NCBI RefSeq assembly: GCF_022179445.1 | Contig: NZ_BPQU01000029.1 | Coordinates: 1 to 63,661 of the forward strand | Length of the DNA: 63,661 nucleotides | From: Methylobacterium mesophilicum | Lineage (GTDB): Bacteria; Pseudomonadota; Alphaproteobacteria; Rhizobiales; Beijerinckiaceae | Direction: 5' to 3' | In this document: piece after piece, positions 1-8,071 of the stretch | Position numbering within the stretch: position 1 is the stretch's first letter | How the letters are laid out: each line of letters starts with the position of its first letter | The notes under the pieces: model-generated | The model's input: only the letters and a program-made list of their open reading frames with translations | Told to the model about the DNA's origin: nothing | The model's database searches: none | Translations under genes and position numbers: made by a program

Positions 1-134
1 TGTGAATCACGCAAAAGGCAACACCGAAATCCATTCCTTTCAAGCGATCGCCCTGTCGGGCCGCTCCGGAGCGATTGACGCCGGCGCCTCGATGATGTCT
101 CCCCCGGGCGACCTGACACGGGGAGTCGCGACAC

Positions 135-674
135 ATGCAAGAGATCTGGTTCCGCACCGGCGAGGCCACCGTCCTGGCCGCGGACGGTCAGTACACCGAC
201 GCCATGCCCGAGGTGCTGATCGGCTCGGTGCGCGGGCCGGTGGGTCAGGCCTTCGCGTCGATGATGGGGCAGGTCCAGGGCCACACCCGGATGTTCGTGG
301 TGCGCGACCTCAACCAGCTGGTGCGCCCGGCCACGATGATGACCACCAAGGCGACGATCCACACGGCCGAGTATGTCGAGCTGCTCGGCGGAATCGTCCA
401 GGCCGCCACCGGCGACGCGATCGTGGATTGCATCATCGAGGGCGTGTTGCCCAAGGACGGTCTCGACGAGCTGTGCATGATCATCATGATCTGGCTCGAC
501 CCGCGCTGCGCCGAGGACGACAACCTCGACCGCAAGGACCTGTACCGCACCAATTACGAGGCGACGAAGCTCGCCATCGCTCGGGCCCTCAAGGGCGAGC
601 CGACCGTGGACGAGCTCATCGCCAACCGGAAGACCGTGAAGCACTACGCGCTCGAGGACGTGATCGAGTATTGA
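135..674 (+). CDS. fae: Formaldehyde-activating enzyme (Fae) paralogue
   Basis: The protein has the Fae fold across its whole length (179 residues; classical Fae is about 170). Seen: GEATV near residue 9, VLIGSVRGPVG around 27-37, the NYEATKLAIARA stretch near the C-terminus and a closing RKTVKHY segment. Classical Fae condenses formaldehyde with tetrahydromethanopterin in methylotrophs. In the standard enzyme the catalytic histidine (His17) lies just before the LIIG segment. Here the aligned residue is Met24 (AMPEVLIG), so this is a divergent paralogue of the Fae2/Fae3 type that probably binds or senses rather than catalyses. It stands alone, with no tetrahydromethanopterin pathway genes beside it. 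Start ATG at 135 lies a few bases after a weak purine-rich site. Its stop abuts the convergent gene at 675. Confidence 0.85.
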   Translation: MQEIWFRTGEATVLAADGQYTDAMPEVLIGSVRGPVGQAFASMMGQVQGHTRMFVVRDLNQLVRPATMMTTKATIHTAEYVELLGGIVQAATGDAIVDCIIEGVLPKDGLDELCMIIMIWLDPRCAEDDNLDRKDLYRTNYEATKLAIARALKGEPTVDELIANRKTVKHYALEDVIEY

Positions 675-1142
675 TCACCTCGGCGGGATGCGCCCCACCG
701 AGCACAGGGTGCGCATCGCGCTGCTGCCGGGGTCGGTGTAGCAGGAGGCCGACCAGCCGTTCTGCTGGATGAACGACTTGCGGCGGTCCGACAGGGCCGT
801 CCGGTAGGCGTCGGCGATGATCGGCTCGACCCGCGCGGCCGGCTCCCCGACCAGGATCTCCGAGGCGGCCGCGAGGTCGCGGAAGAAGGCCGCCGAGGGG
901 GTGGGCTCCGCGGAGGTCGCCTGCACGATCGGCTCGGCCCTGCAGGTCACGTCGAACTTGATCGGACCGGCCAGGCGGATGTCGATGCTCGGCCCGGCGC
1001 GCTTGCCGACCTTGCCGCCGATCGCCCCGGCGATCTGCTGGGCGAGGTCGTCGCACGGCTCCGCCCGGGCGGCGAGGGGCAGGCCGGCCAGGGCCGCGAG
1101 GAAGGTGGCCAGGAGCGGGCGGGCGACGCGGAAGCTTGACAT
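675..1142 (-). CDS. Small exported protein of unknown function
   Basis: A 155-residue protein I do not recognise. Residues 1-27 form a signal peptide (MSSF start, hydrophobic LLATFLAALAGLPLA, cleavage after ARA). The mature part has four cysteines (EPCDD, VTCRA, ASCYT, TLCSV), consistent with two disulfides in the periplasm. The ATG at 1142 was chosen because it places the signal peptide at the N-terminus; the frame is open further upstream but overlaps the receiver gene. It is convergent with the Fae paralogue, with no gap. Confidence 0.6.
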   Translation of the reverse strand: MSSFRVARPLLATFLAALAGLPLAARAEPCDDLAQQIAGAIGGKVGKRAGPSIDIRLAGPIKFDVTCRAEPIVQATSAEPTPSAAFFRDLAAASEILVGEPAARVEPIIADAYRTALSDRRKSFIQQNGWSASCYTDPGSSAMRTLCSVGRIPPR

Positions 1143-1186
1143 GGCCGGCACTCTACGCGCCGCGCCGGACGTGTCGAGGGCGGCGT

Positions 1187-1636
1187 TCACTGTCGCATCT
1201 GGGCGAAGCTCTTGAGCAGGGCCGGGGCGAGGCGCATCCCCGCCGGCACCAGCTCGGCCGGCGGCGGCCGGCGGACGCAATCCTCCAGGTAGGCCAGGGA
1301 TTCCTCCAGGACCGCGCCGGTGAACGGCTTGGCGATCACCGCCGTGGCGCCCTCCAGGTCGTCCGAGAGGGCCCGGGCGTTGGCGGTCATGAAGGCAGCC
1401 GTGATGCCCCCGATGGCGCGCACCGCATGCGCCACGTCCACGCCGGAGGAATCGTCGCCGAGGCGCAGGTCGATCAGCACCAGTTCGGGCCGGGTCTCGT
1501 GGACGAGGGCGATGGCCTCCGCCGCCGTCATGGCGGTGCCCACGACGCGATAGCCGGCATCCTCGAGCATCATCTCGATCTGCATCAGGATCAGGGCCTC
1601 GTCCTCGACGACGAGGATCCGCATCGGCTCGCTCAT
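1187..1636 (-). CDS. Single-domain response regulator, LovR-like
   Basis: A 149-residue stand-alone receiver domain. The acidic pocket is VVEDE near residue 10, the phospho-acceptor is Asp56 (LVLIDLRLG) and the conserved Lys lies in AVIAKPF. There is no DNA-binding or enzymatic output domain; the last 25 residues are a short tail. Its ATG overlaps the stop of the upstream LOV kinase (ATGA, 1633-1636), so the two are translationally coupled. Known of such pairs: in Caulobacter, LovK and the single-domain receiver LovR form a phosphorelay branch that tunes the general stress response. A similar phosphate-sink or shuttle role is inferred here from domain content and gene order. Confidence 0.85.
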   Translation of the reverse strand: MSEPMRILVVEDEALILMQIEMMLEDAGYRVVGTAMTAAEAIALVHETRPELVLIDLRLGDDSSGVDVAHAVRAIGGITAAFMTANARALSDDLEGATAVIAKPFTGAVLEESLAYLEDCVRRPPPAELVPAGMRLAPALLKSFAQMRQ

Positions 1637-2754
1637 GTGGCCTCCAGACCGGTAGCCATCTCGCGGGGCAGGCGCACGTTGACGACCGTGCCCGGATCGT
1701 TCGCCTGCCAGGCGATGCTGGCATTGAGTTGGCGGCAGAGGGTGCCGATCAACCGCTTGCCGAACGAGCGCTGCTCCATGACCTGCACGGGCATGCCGAC
1801 GCCGTCGTCGGCGATCCTGATGGTGAAGTAGCGGTCGTCCGGCGCCACCGTCACCGAGAGCCGGCCGGCACGGTGGTCCGGAAAGGCGTGCTTGAGGGCG
1901 TTGGTGATCAGCTCGTTCATCATCAGCGCCACCGGCGGGGCCTTGGTCACCGGGATCTCCACCGTTTCCAGGTCCAGGTGCAGGCGGATCCGGTCCGTCC
2001 CGGAACCGCGGACCAGGTCGGTGGCGAGCTCGCGGGCGAACTCGGCCACGTCGAACCGCTCGACGTTGTTGGACTGGTAGAGCCGGCGGTGGACCGTGCC
2101 GAGGGCCTCGACCCGGGTCAGCATCGATTCCATGGCGGCGCGGGCGGCGGGATCGGTGATCGCCCGGGTCTGCATGGCGAGCAGGGCCGCGATCATCTGG
2201 AGGTTGTTCTTGACCCGATGATCGACCTCGTGGACCAGCATGGTCTGCGTGGCCAGGGCATCGGTCAGGTCGCGGGTCCGGCGGGCGACCTCGGCCTCGA
2301 AATGGTCCTTCTCCTTCTGCACCCGGAGATGCGCGTCGACGCGATCGGTGACGTCGAGCTGCGAGGCGAAGAAGAACAGTACCTCTCCGGCCTCGTTGGC
2401 GACGGGGCTGAGATACAGGGCGTTCCAGAACGGCGACCCGTCCTTGCGGTAGTTCAGCACGTCGATCGCGATGTCGCGCTGCGCCGCCACGGCCTCCCGG
2501 ATCAGCGTCACGGCGCCCGGGTCGGTGTCGGGCCCCTGGAGGAAGCGGCAGTTGCGACCGAGCACGTCCTGGCGGTCGTAGCCGCTCATCCGCAGGAACG
2601 CGTCGTTGGCGAAGACGATCGGGTTGTCGGGCAGGCGCGGATTGGTCACGATCATCGCCATCCGCGTGGCACGGACTGCGGCGGCGAACGGATCGCCCTT
2701 GCCGTGTTCGGCATCGAGCCGGTCCGTCAGATGCCAAGCGTCGGGCTGTTCCAT
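1633..2754 (-). CDS. LOV-domain sensor histidine kinase (blue-light type)
   Basis: A 373-residue cytosolic kinase without membrane segments. A PAS/LOV domain spans about residues 25-135 and contains the flavin-adduct motif GRNCRFLQGP with Cys69, the residue that bonds FMN C4a under blue light. A short coiled linker (about 140-170) leads to a HisKA_2-type dimerisation segment with HEVDHRVKNNLQ; His179 is the expected phosphosite. An HATPase domain follows (MMNELITNALKHAFP, ADDGVGMP, no further output). This kinase class is typical of alphaproteobacterial general stress signalling through PhyR/EcfG. The gene is first in a two-gene operon with the receiver. Photochemistry is inferred from the intact LOV motif. 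Confidence 0.9.
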   Translation of the reverse strand: MEQPDAWHLTDRLDAEHGKGDPFAAAVRATRMAMIVTNPRLPDNPIVFANDAFLRMSGYDRQDVLGRNCRFLQGPDTDPGAVTLIREAVAAQRDIAIDVLNYRKDGSPFWNALYLSPVANEAGEVLFFFASQLDVTDRVDAHLRVQKEKDHFEAEVARRTRDLTDALATQTMLVHEVDHRVKNNLQMIAALLAMQTRAITDPAARAAMESMLTRVEALGTVHRRLYQSNNVERFDVAEFARELATDLVRGSGTDRIRLHLDLETVEIPVTKAPPVALMMNELITNALKHAFPDHRAGRLSVTVAPDDRYFTIRIADDGVGMPVQVMEQRSFGKRLIGTLCRQLNASIAWQANDPGTVVNVRLPREMATGLEAT

Positions 2755-3732
2755 CGAACCTACTCTTCCATGCCCGGCGTATCGTCACCTCCGGCAATCG
2801 GCTTAGGCCTGCGCGCTCGCAGTGCCGCACGCTCAACGGCCGATCCGGAGAATGGGTTCAGCCCAGTCTCACTTTGGTTCTCGAATCGACCAGACAGGAT
2901 GCCGCACGGGTGGGACCCGGTCCGGACTTGCGGGCGAACCGTCCGCCCACCTCTGGATATGCTTCCTCGTCCCCACGCGCCTGCGGCGCCGGGGGCATGG
3001 CCCAAGAAGTCTCCTCACGCTGGACGCGGGACGCCGCGGGAACCCAGGTGACGGCCAAGTTACGCGCGGGATCCGATCCCCGCGGCGACCCGCGGCATCG
3101 GACGGGCATGGTCCCCGGCCGGTGCCGTCTGTCTCGTCGCGATGTCTGTGCGACCTGCCGATCCCCGCGACTCCGTGTTGGCGGTCACTGCTCATGACGC
3201 CCAAGCCGCAATCGCAGCCGAGACGCCCCCGGAACCCGCATCACCGCCGTGGCCTTCCACCCGACATCCGCCTCGTAGTGGGCGGGTCCGCAGGTTTCTG
3301 AGGGTCACGCCCAGACCCGGGTCGCCGCGGGGGCATTTCCGCACCCCGCCGGGCAGACTGCCGCCCGATCTTCACGCCCGCATCCGAGACACGCCCTGCA
3401 TCGGCACGCCGCCCGGGGCGATGGCGGCTGAGAGCCACCGACGCGGGCACCGCCCCGTCCCCCGAGCCCGCCGGTCAGCCACCGGACGGACCCCCGAGGA
3501 GCGCCGCGGGATCGCTCCCGAAACGCCGAAGGACAGGTGACGGCTAATGAGCACAAAGTAGGAACATTGTCAAGGGCTGCGCGCGGGTCGATCGGCCCGC
3601 ATTCGCGCGCGCAGGAAGCGCAGGGGGCCGCTCCGCCCCAAGCGCGCGCCGCATCGGGTTGCTTGGCTGCGCTCGCAAGGCCGGTGGAGCGTCGTTGCGC
3701 CGGAAACCTCATGAAGGCCCCACGGCGCGCAG
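2755..3732. other. Gene-free stretch of about 1 kb
   Basis: No open frame here has convincing coding character; several short frames on both strands overlap without start signals or family resemblance. It carries the upstream region of the LOV kinase and ends at the terminator after 3733. GC-rich dyads are common but none stands out. One degenerate LexA-like pair (GCAC-N7-GAAC) lies at 3551-3565 with no adjacent gene. A small RNA or a decayed gene remains possible. Confidence 0.5.
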
Positions 3733-3770
3733 CAAAAAGGCCGCGGTGGCGCCCTGTCCCCGCGGCCTTC
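3733..3770 (-). terminator. Rho-independent terminator after the CYTH-like gene
   Basis: Read on the minus strand, a 10-bp perfect stem (AAGGCCGCGG with CCGCGGCCTT, 3769-3760 and 3746-3737) closes a 13-nt loop and runs into five T. It starts 18 bases after the stop codon at 3787. Confidence 0.8.
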
Positions 3771-3786
3771 TCGATGGATCGGTCGA

Positions 3787-4779
3787 TCAGGTCTGCTGCT
3801 GCGTCCGGCGAGGGCGCACGGTCCAGCGCTCGAACACGCCCGCCGACTCGTCGGCCTTCGCGTCCTTGGGCTCGGCAGTCGGCTCGGGATGCTGATGGAT
3901 CGCCGCGCCGAGCGCCTGCGACAGGCTCTCGATCACGTCGTCGATGCGCGCGTCGCTGTGGATGCCGTCGTGGGCGGCGGCCGGGGCCGGTGTGGCTTCG
4001 TGGGCGGTCGGCGCCGGGTGCGCGACGGGCTCCGGCGCCGGCTCCGGCTCGGGATGGTGCTCGGGCTCCGGCGGCGGAGCCTCGGCGACGGGCGCAGGCG
4101 GTGGCTCGACGGCTTCGGGCGCCGGCGTCGGTACCGGCGGGGGCGGTGCCGCCGCCGCGGCGGCCGCAGGCGTCACGATGCGGCGCATGGCGCTCATCGC
4201 GCCGTCGTCCGACGTCTCGCTGCCGCGCGCGTTGCTGCCGTAGCGGCCGAAGCCGAACCGCGGCTCGATCAGGTCGAGGACGGCGTCGAGCGCCGCGTTG
4301 CTCAGCGGCACCTCCTCGCCGGCCGGCACGCCCTGGATGGCCAAAGCCTGGCGCTCGTAGGCCGGCTCGCTGCTGACCTCACGCCCGAACCAGTTCGGGC
4401 TCTGGAAGGCGCCCGCGTCGCCGTCATTGTCGAAGGCGACGCTGATCAGGTCGAGATTGCCCGGTGTGACGTACCGGTCGATCGTGACCTCGCGCCCGCC
4501 GAGCGTCAGCACGGTGCGGTCGTAGGCGGCCTTGCCGGGGCAGACATCCAGCAGCGCGTCGCCGTGGGCGCGCGGCACGTCGGTCCGCTCCTCGACCGGG
4601 ATGCCGTCGGCGCCCTTGTTCACCAGCACCAGCTGGCAGATCTGGCCGTCGACGCGCACGTAGGAGCTGCGGCCCCCCTGGGCGACGAAGTGGCCCTCGG
4701 TGATCCGGGCTCCGCCCCGTTCCTTGCGGATCAGGCGGACCAGGGATGGCGCGACCAGGAATCGGCGAATGGTGCTCAT
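3787..4779 (-). CDS. CYTH-like domain protein with proline/alanine-rich tail
   Basis: A 330-residue protein. Residues 1-175 resemble the CYTH (class IV adenylate cyclase / triphosphatase) fold: a FLVAPSL opening, R-L-I-R-K-E-R and an I-T-E-G-H-F strand, then R-V-D-G. The family's opening ExExK metal motif is missing (here STIRRFLV), so catalysis is doubtful. Residues 195-275 are a low-complexity stretch of Ala, Pro, Glu and His that looks like a flexible linker. The C-terminal 55 residues contain a short helix (IDDVIESLSQALGAAI). The ATG at 4779 is the first in frame. No operon partner; a strong terminator follows. Function unknown. Confidence 0.65.
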   Translation of the reverse strand: MSTIRRFLVAPSLVRLIRKERGGARITEGHFVAQGGRSSYVRVDGQICQLVLVNKGADGIPVEERTDVPRAHGDALLDVCPGKAAYDRTVLTLGGREVTIDRYVTPGNLDLISVAFDNDGDAGAFQSPNWFGREVSSEPAYERQALAIQGVPAGEEVPLSNAALDAVLDLIEPRFGFGRYGSNARGSETSDDGAMSAMRRIVTPAAAAAAAPPPPVPTPAPEAVEPPPAPVAEAPPPEPEHHPEPEPAPEPVAHPAPTAHEATPAPAAAHDGIHSDARIDDVIESLSQALGAAIHQHPEPTAEPKDAKADESAGVFERWTVRPRRTQQQT

Positions 4780-5101
4780 GAACTCAAAACCCCTCCCGCT
4801 TCGTCGGCGGTGCGCCGATCCGGCGGACTGCCCTCAGGGCCGCCGGCCCGGATGGATCTGGTAAGTCGAGCCGGCAGGCGCGGCGTAAAAGCTCAGCCGC
4901 AACGCCGTATTGGCTCTCCCATAACCGCATCCATCGCCAATACCGGACGGCGACAACATGAGACGGTTAAGCGCTAAGCAAAAACACGACGAAATCAAGA
5001 CCGGAGTGGGGTTGCGATTCCCCCAATTCCGGGCCTGTCCCCGATATCCCGTCTTTCGGTGCGGATTTTTCCAACCCAGGTTAAACCCGAACCAGCCAGG
5101 C
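4780..5101. other. Intergenic region between the CYTH-like gene and msrB
   Basis: 322 bases without a gene. It holds the upstream region of the minus-strand CYTH-like gene, an 8-bp perfect inverted repeat at 4907-4943, and the downstream side of msrB, where I see no clear terminator. Confidence 0.5.
4907..4943. repeat. Inverted repeat upstream of the CYTH-like gene
   Basis: GTATTGGC at 4907-4914 is matched by GCCAATAC at 4936-4943, with a 21-base spacer. With one indel the arms extend outward by two or three bases. It lies about 130 bases before the ATG at 4779, so it could be an operator or a transcript hairpin. Confidence 0.45.
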
Positions 5102-5512
5102 TCAGGCCGCCGGCTCGAAGTTCAGGGCGGCGCCGTTCATGCAGTAGCGCAGGCCCGTGGGGGCGGGGCCGTCGTCGAACACGTGGCCGAGATGGCCCTT
5201 GCAGCGTGCGCAATGGACTTCGGTCCGGACCATCCAGTGGCTGCGGTCCACGGTCGTCTCGACGGCGCCCTCCAGCGGCTCGAAGAAGCTCGGCCAGCCG
5301 CTGCCGGACTCGAACTTGGTGCCCTGCTCGAACAGCGGCTGCCCGCAGCCGACACAGGTGAACGTGCCGGGCCGCTTCTCGGCCAGCAGGCAGCTCGTGC
5401 CGGCGCGCTCGGTTCCGTGCTCGCGCAGCACCCGGTACTGCTCGGGCGTGAGCTTCGCCCGCCACTCGGCCTCGCTGCGGGCATCCGGGCTGGTCGTCGC
5501 GGTATCGGCCAT
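5102..5512 (-). CDS. msrB: Peptide-methionine (R)-S-oxide reductase MsrB
   Basis: A 136-residue cytosolic MsrB that reduces methionine-R-sulfoxide in oxidised proteins with thioredoxin. Two CxxC zinc pairs are present (Cys53/56 in CVGC, Cys101/104 in CARC). The catalytic cysteine is Cys124 in LRYCMNG, followed by the conserved Asn-Gly. GSGWPSF and HLGHVFDDGP are family signatures. Length is normal for the stand-alone enzyme. The ATG at 5512 gives a usual 20-residue lead. It follows the YihY gene on the same strand after 122 bases and is probably expressed on its own. Confidence 0.95.
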   Translation of the reverse strand: MADTATTSPDARSEAEWRAKLTPEQYRVLREHGTERAGTSCLLAEKRPGTFTCVGCGQPLFEQGTKFESGSGWPSFFEPLEGAVETTVDRSHWMVRTEVHCARCKGHLGHVFDDGPAPTGLRYCMNGAALNFEPAA

Positions 5513-5634
5513 GGAGATCTCCCTGTTCGACGGAAGATATAGGCATCGTGCCCGGGGCCCGGCAGTCCTGCGACCCTGGAAACGGCTGCACAGGCGGCAT
5601 CCTGTCGCTCACGGTTCCGCTTACGGGCCGCACC

Positions 5635-6828
5635 CTATGCCGCCGCCCCCACGGTGTCGGCCATCCGGGCCCGGCGGTGTCCGAGCGGCAGGGGCGCCCC
5701 CGTGGTGGTGTCGCGGCCGGTCTGGTGCTCGAGTTCGGCGTTGATCTCGCCGCCGAGCAGCACGATGGTCGACGAGATCCAGATCCAGGTCATGAAGCCG
5801 ATCACGGCGCCCAGCGATCCGTAGGTCTCGTTGTAGGTGCCGAAGCTGGCGACGTACCAGGAGAACAGCAGGGACGCGATCAGCCAGAGCAGCCCCGCCA
5901 CCACGCTGCCGACGCCGACCCAACGCCAGCGGGCGTGTTCCCGGCTCGGGCCGAAGCGGTAGAGCACCGAGAGCCCGGCGAGCAGCACCAGCAGCACCGC
6001 CGGCCAGCGCAGCGCCGCGAGCAGCCACGCGCCCGAGCCGAGGCCGAGGAAGTTCAGCACGATCGGAACCACCACGATCGCGTTGAGCGCGATGATGATG
6101 AACAACAGTGCGCCCACCGTGAAGGTCAGCGAGCGGATGTTGAGCCAGAGGAAATTGCGCTTCTCCTCCTCCTCGTAGACCACGTTCAGGGCATCGAACA
6201 TCGCCTTCATGGCGGCGTTGGCGCTCCACAGCGACAGCAGCAGGCTGGTGAAGAACGTGACGCTGAGGGAGCTGCTGCCCTTGGCGGCGATGCGCTTGAT
6301 CTGGTCGCCGATCAGCTCCACCGCGCCGGTCGGCAGCACGGCGTGCAGCTGCGCGAGGTGCTCGTTGATGGCGTTGACGTCCGCGAACAGGCCGTAGCAG
6401 CTCACCAGCGCGGCGATCGCCGGGAACAGCGACAGCAGGGTGTAGAAGGTCACCCCGGCGGCCACCGCCAGCACCCGGTCCTTGTTGAATTCCAGGTAGA
6501 CCCGGACCGCGATGTCCTTCCAGCCGGACCGGGTCATCTCGGCGGGGCTGTCGGCGGCGCGGCCGCGTTCGGGCTGGGTCGCCGCGGTGAGCTGCGCGGC
6601 GCGGCCCGCGATCGAGCGCGCGCCGACATTGATCGCCTTGTCGCGCACCGAAGCGGTCGCGTGGGACGGGACCGGCTCGACCGGCGGCTCGGGGCGTTCC
6701 GGCACGGTGGGCGTGCGCCGCCGGGCGGGCGTCGCGGCCAGCGCCACCAGGGCCGAGCCGAGCATCAGGATCCAGAGGATCGAGCCGGACTCCGGGACGG
6801 AACTCGGGCGGGGGGGCGACGCAGGCAT
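5635..6828 (-). CDS. YihY/BrkB family inner-membrane protein
   Basis: A 397-residue membrane protein of the YihY family, once misnamed ribonuclease BN. After a Pro-rich N-terminal 120 residues with one hydrophobic segment, the core has about six membrane helices with family motifs: AAGVTFYTLLSLFPAIAAL, TFFTSLLLSLWSANAAMKA and YGSLGAVIGFMTWIWISS, then a G-G-E-I-N-A-E-L-E cap. Transport activity for this family has not been settled. It is divergent from uvsE, with 121 bases between the starts. Confidence 0.88.
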   Translation of the reverse strand: MPASPPRPSSVPESGSILWILMLGSALVALAATPARRRTPTVPERPEPPVEPVPSHATASVRDKAINVGARSIAGRAAQLTAATQPERGRAADSPAEMTRSGWKDIAVRVYLEFNKDRVLAVAAGVTFYTLLSLFPAIAALVSCYGLFADVNAINEHLAQLHAVLPTGAVELIGDQIKRIAAKGSSSLSVTFFTSLLLSLWSANAAMKAMFDALNVVYEEEEKRNFLWLNIRSLTFTVGALLFIIIALNAIVVVPIVLNFLGLGSGAWLLAALRWPAVLLVLLAGLSVLYRFGPSREHARWRWVGVGSVVAGLLWLIASLLFSWYVASFGTYNETYGSLGAVIGFMTWIWISSTIVLLGGEINAELEHQTGRDTTTGAPLPLGHRRARMADTVGAAA

Positions 6829-6949
6829 GGGGGTACGAGAGGGCCGTCCGCGCGGAACTGCCGCGCTCGAAGGCTCAAACGTCGGCCAAGCGCGGCCGTT
6901 CCGCGCCCGATTTCGGGCACGCCAAGCGCCGACGCGCGTTGTGCATCCT

Positions 6950-8023
6950 ATGCGCGATCAGCCCCGTCTCGGATTCTGCTGCAAGTTCGTCCTGGACGAG
7001 CCGCCCGGCACCTACGCCACTCTCAAGGCGGAGCGCGAGGCGACGCTCCACATGAACCTGACCAGCGTGACCATGGCCCATCTCGCCAAGCTGGAGCCCG
7101 TTTCCCGGCGGGCGAAGCTCACCGGTCTCGTCGCGCACAATCTCGACGCGCTGGCCCGGCAGATCGCCTGGGTCGGGGCGCGGCCGCCGATCGAGCGCCT
7201 GCTGCGCATGGCGAGCAACGTCCTGCCCGGCTACACCCACGCCATCGCGCGCGACATCTACGCCGAACCCGAGGTGGCGGCCCTGGTCGAGCGCGGGCTG
7301 GCGGAGGCCGGGGCGCTGGCGCGCCGGCTCGGCGTGCGCCTGAGCTTCCACCCGGGCCCGTTCTGCCTGCTGGCGAGCCGCAACCCGGCGGCCATCGCCA
7401 ACGGCCTGTCGGAGCTCGATTACCACGCCGAGATCTTCGACCGCATGGGCTACGGCGGCGGCTGGCATCCCCACGGCGCCCACATCAACATCCATGTCGG
7501 CGCCGGCGACCCGGGGGTGGCGGGGTTCCGCGAGACCCTGCCCCGGGCAAGCCAGGTGGCGCGCGACCTCATCACCGTCGAGAACGACGAGAACGTCTTC
7601 GGGGTCGAGGCGGTGCTCCAGCTCGCCGACCTCGTGCCGGTGGTGCTCGACCTGCACCATCACTGGGTCCAGAGCGGCGGCGCGTATCTCGAGCCCGACG
7701 ATCCCCGCATCGCCCGGGTGCGGGAGTCCTGGCGCGGGGTGCGGCCGGTGGCCCATATCAGCGTCTCGCGCGAGGCGGTCTCGGCCGCGTGCGACCCGGA
7801 CGCCCTGCCCGACTTCCCGGCGCTGCGCGCCGCCGGCCACGCGGTCCGGGACCTCGCCGCCCATTCCGACATGATGTGGAACCGGGCCGTGAACGACCTC
7901 GTCGCCCGCCACATGGTCTGGGCCGATTTCGAGATCGAGGCTAAGGCCAAGAACCACGCCTCGACCCAGATCGCCCGGCACATCACCGATCCGGCCCGGG
8001 CGGCGCCGATCGCCGCCGAGTGA
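6950..8023 (+). CDS. uvsE: UV damage endonuclease UvsE/UVDE
   Basis: A 357-residue UVDE-family TIM-barrel nuclease, which nicks DNA 5' to UV photoproducts and starts excision repair without photolyase or UvrABC. Family signatures: LGFCCKF near the start, LTSVTMAHL, RLSFHPGPFCLLAS, WHPHGAHINIHVG, ITVENDENVF, VVLDLHHHW and a final DFEIEAKAKNHA. The His, Glu and Asp in these segments are the expected metal ligands. The ATG at 6950 was chosen because homology begins within five residues. It is a single-gene unit divergent from the YihY gene. UvsE is scattered among bacteria, which fits a sun-exposed lifestyle. Confidence 0.93.
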   Translation: MRDQPRLGFCCKFVLDEPPGTYATLKAEREATLHMNLTSVTMAHLAKLEPVSRRAKLTGLVAHNLDALARQIAWVGARPPIERLLRMASNVLPGYTHAIARDIYAEPEVAALVERGLAEAGALARRLGVRLSFHPGPFCLLASRNPAAIANGLSELDYHAEIFDRMGYGGGWHPHGAHINIHVGAGDPGVAGFRETLPRASQVARDLITVENDENVFGVEAVLQLADLVPVVLDLHHHWVQSGGAYLEPDDPRIARVRESWRGVRPVAHISVSREAVSAACDPDALPDFPALRAAGHAVRDLAAHSDMMWNRAVNDLVARHMVWADFEIEAKAKNHASTQIARHITDPARAAPIAAE

Positions 8024-8071
8024 CGGGCGGTCTCGACGCCCCGGACGCGCGGCTGCGCTAGCGCCTTGTTC

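Noticed and set aside
2..772. A 256-residue frame overlapping the Fae paralogue
   Set aside because: It is Arg/Gly/Pro-rich and lies across a gene with clear homology; it is a high-GC shadow of that gene.
3551..3565. LexA-like GCAC-N7-GAAC site
   Set aside because: One base from the alphaproteobacterial pattern, but it is far from any start codon and has no SOS gene near it.
4140..4170. Poly-Ala coding repeat in the CYTH-like gene
   Set aside because: Short GCC/GCG run typical of a low-complexity linker; not a distinct element.
5548..7944. A 798-residue plus-strand frame across the YihY and uvsE genes
   Set aside because: Its first part is antisense to YihY and its later part is another frame of uvsE; it has no motif of its own and the composition of a GC shadow.
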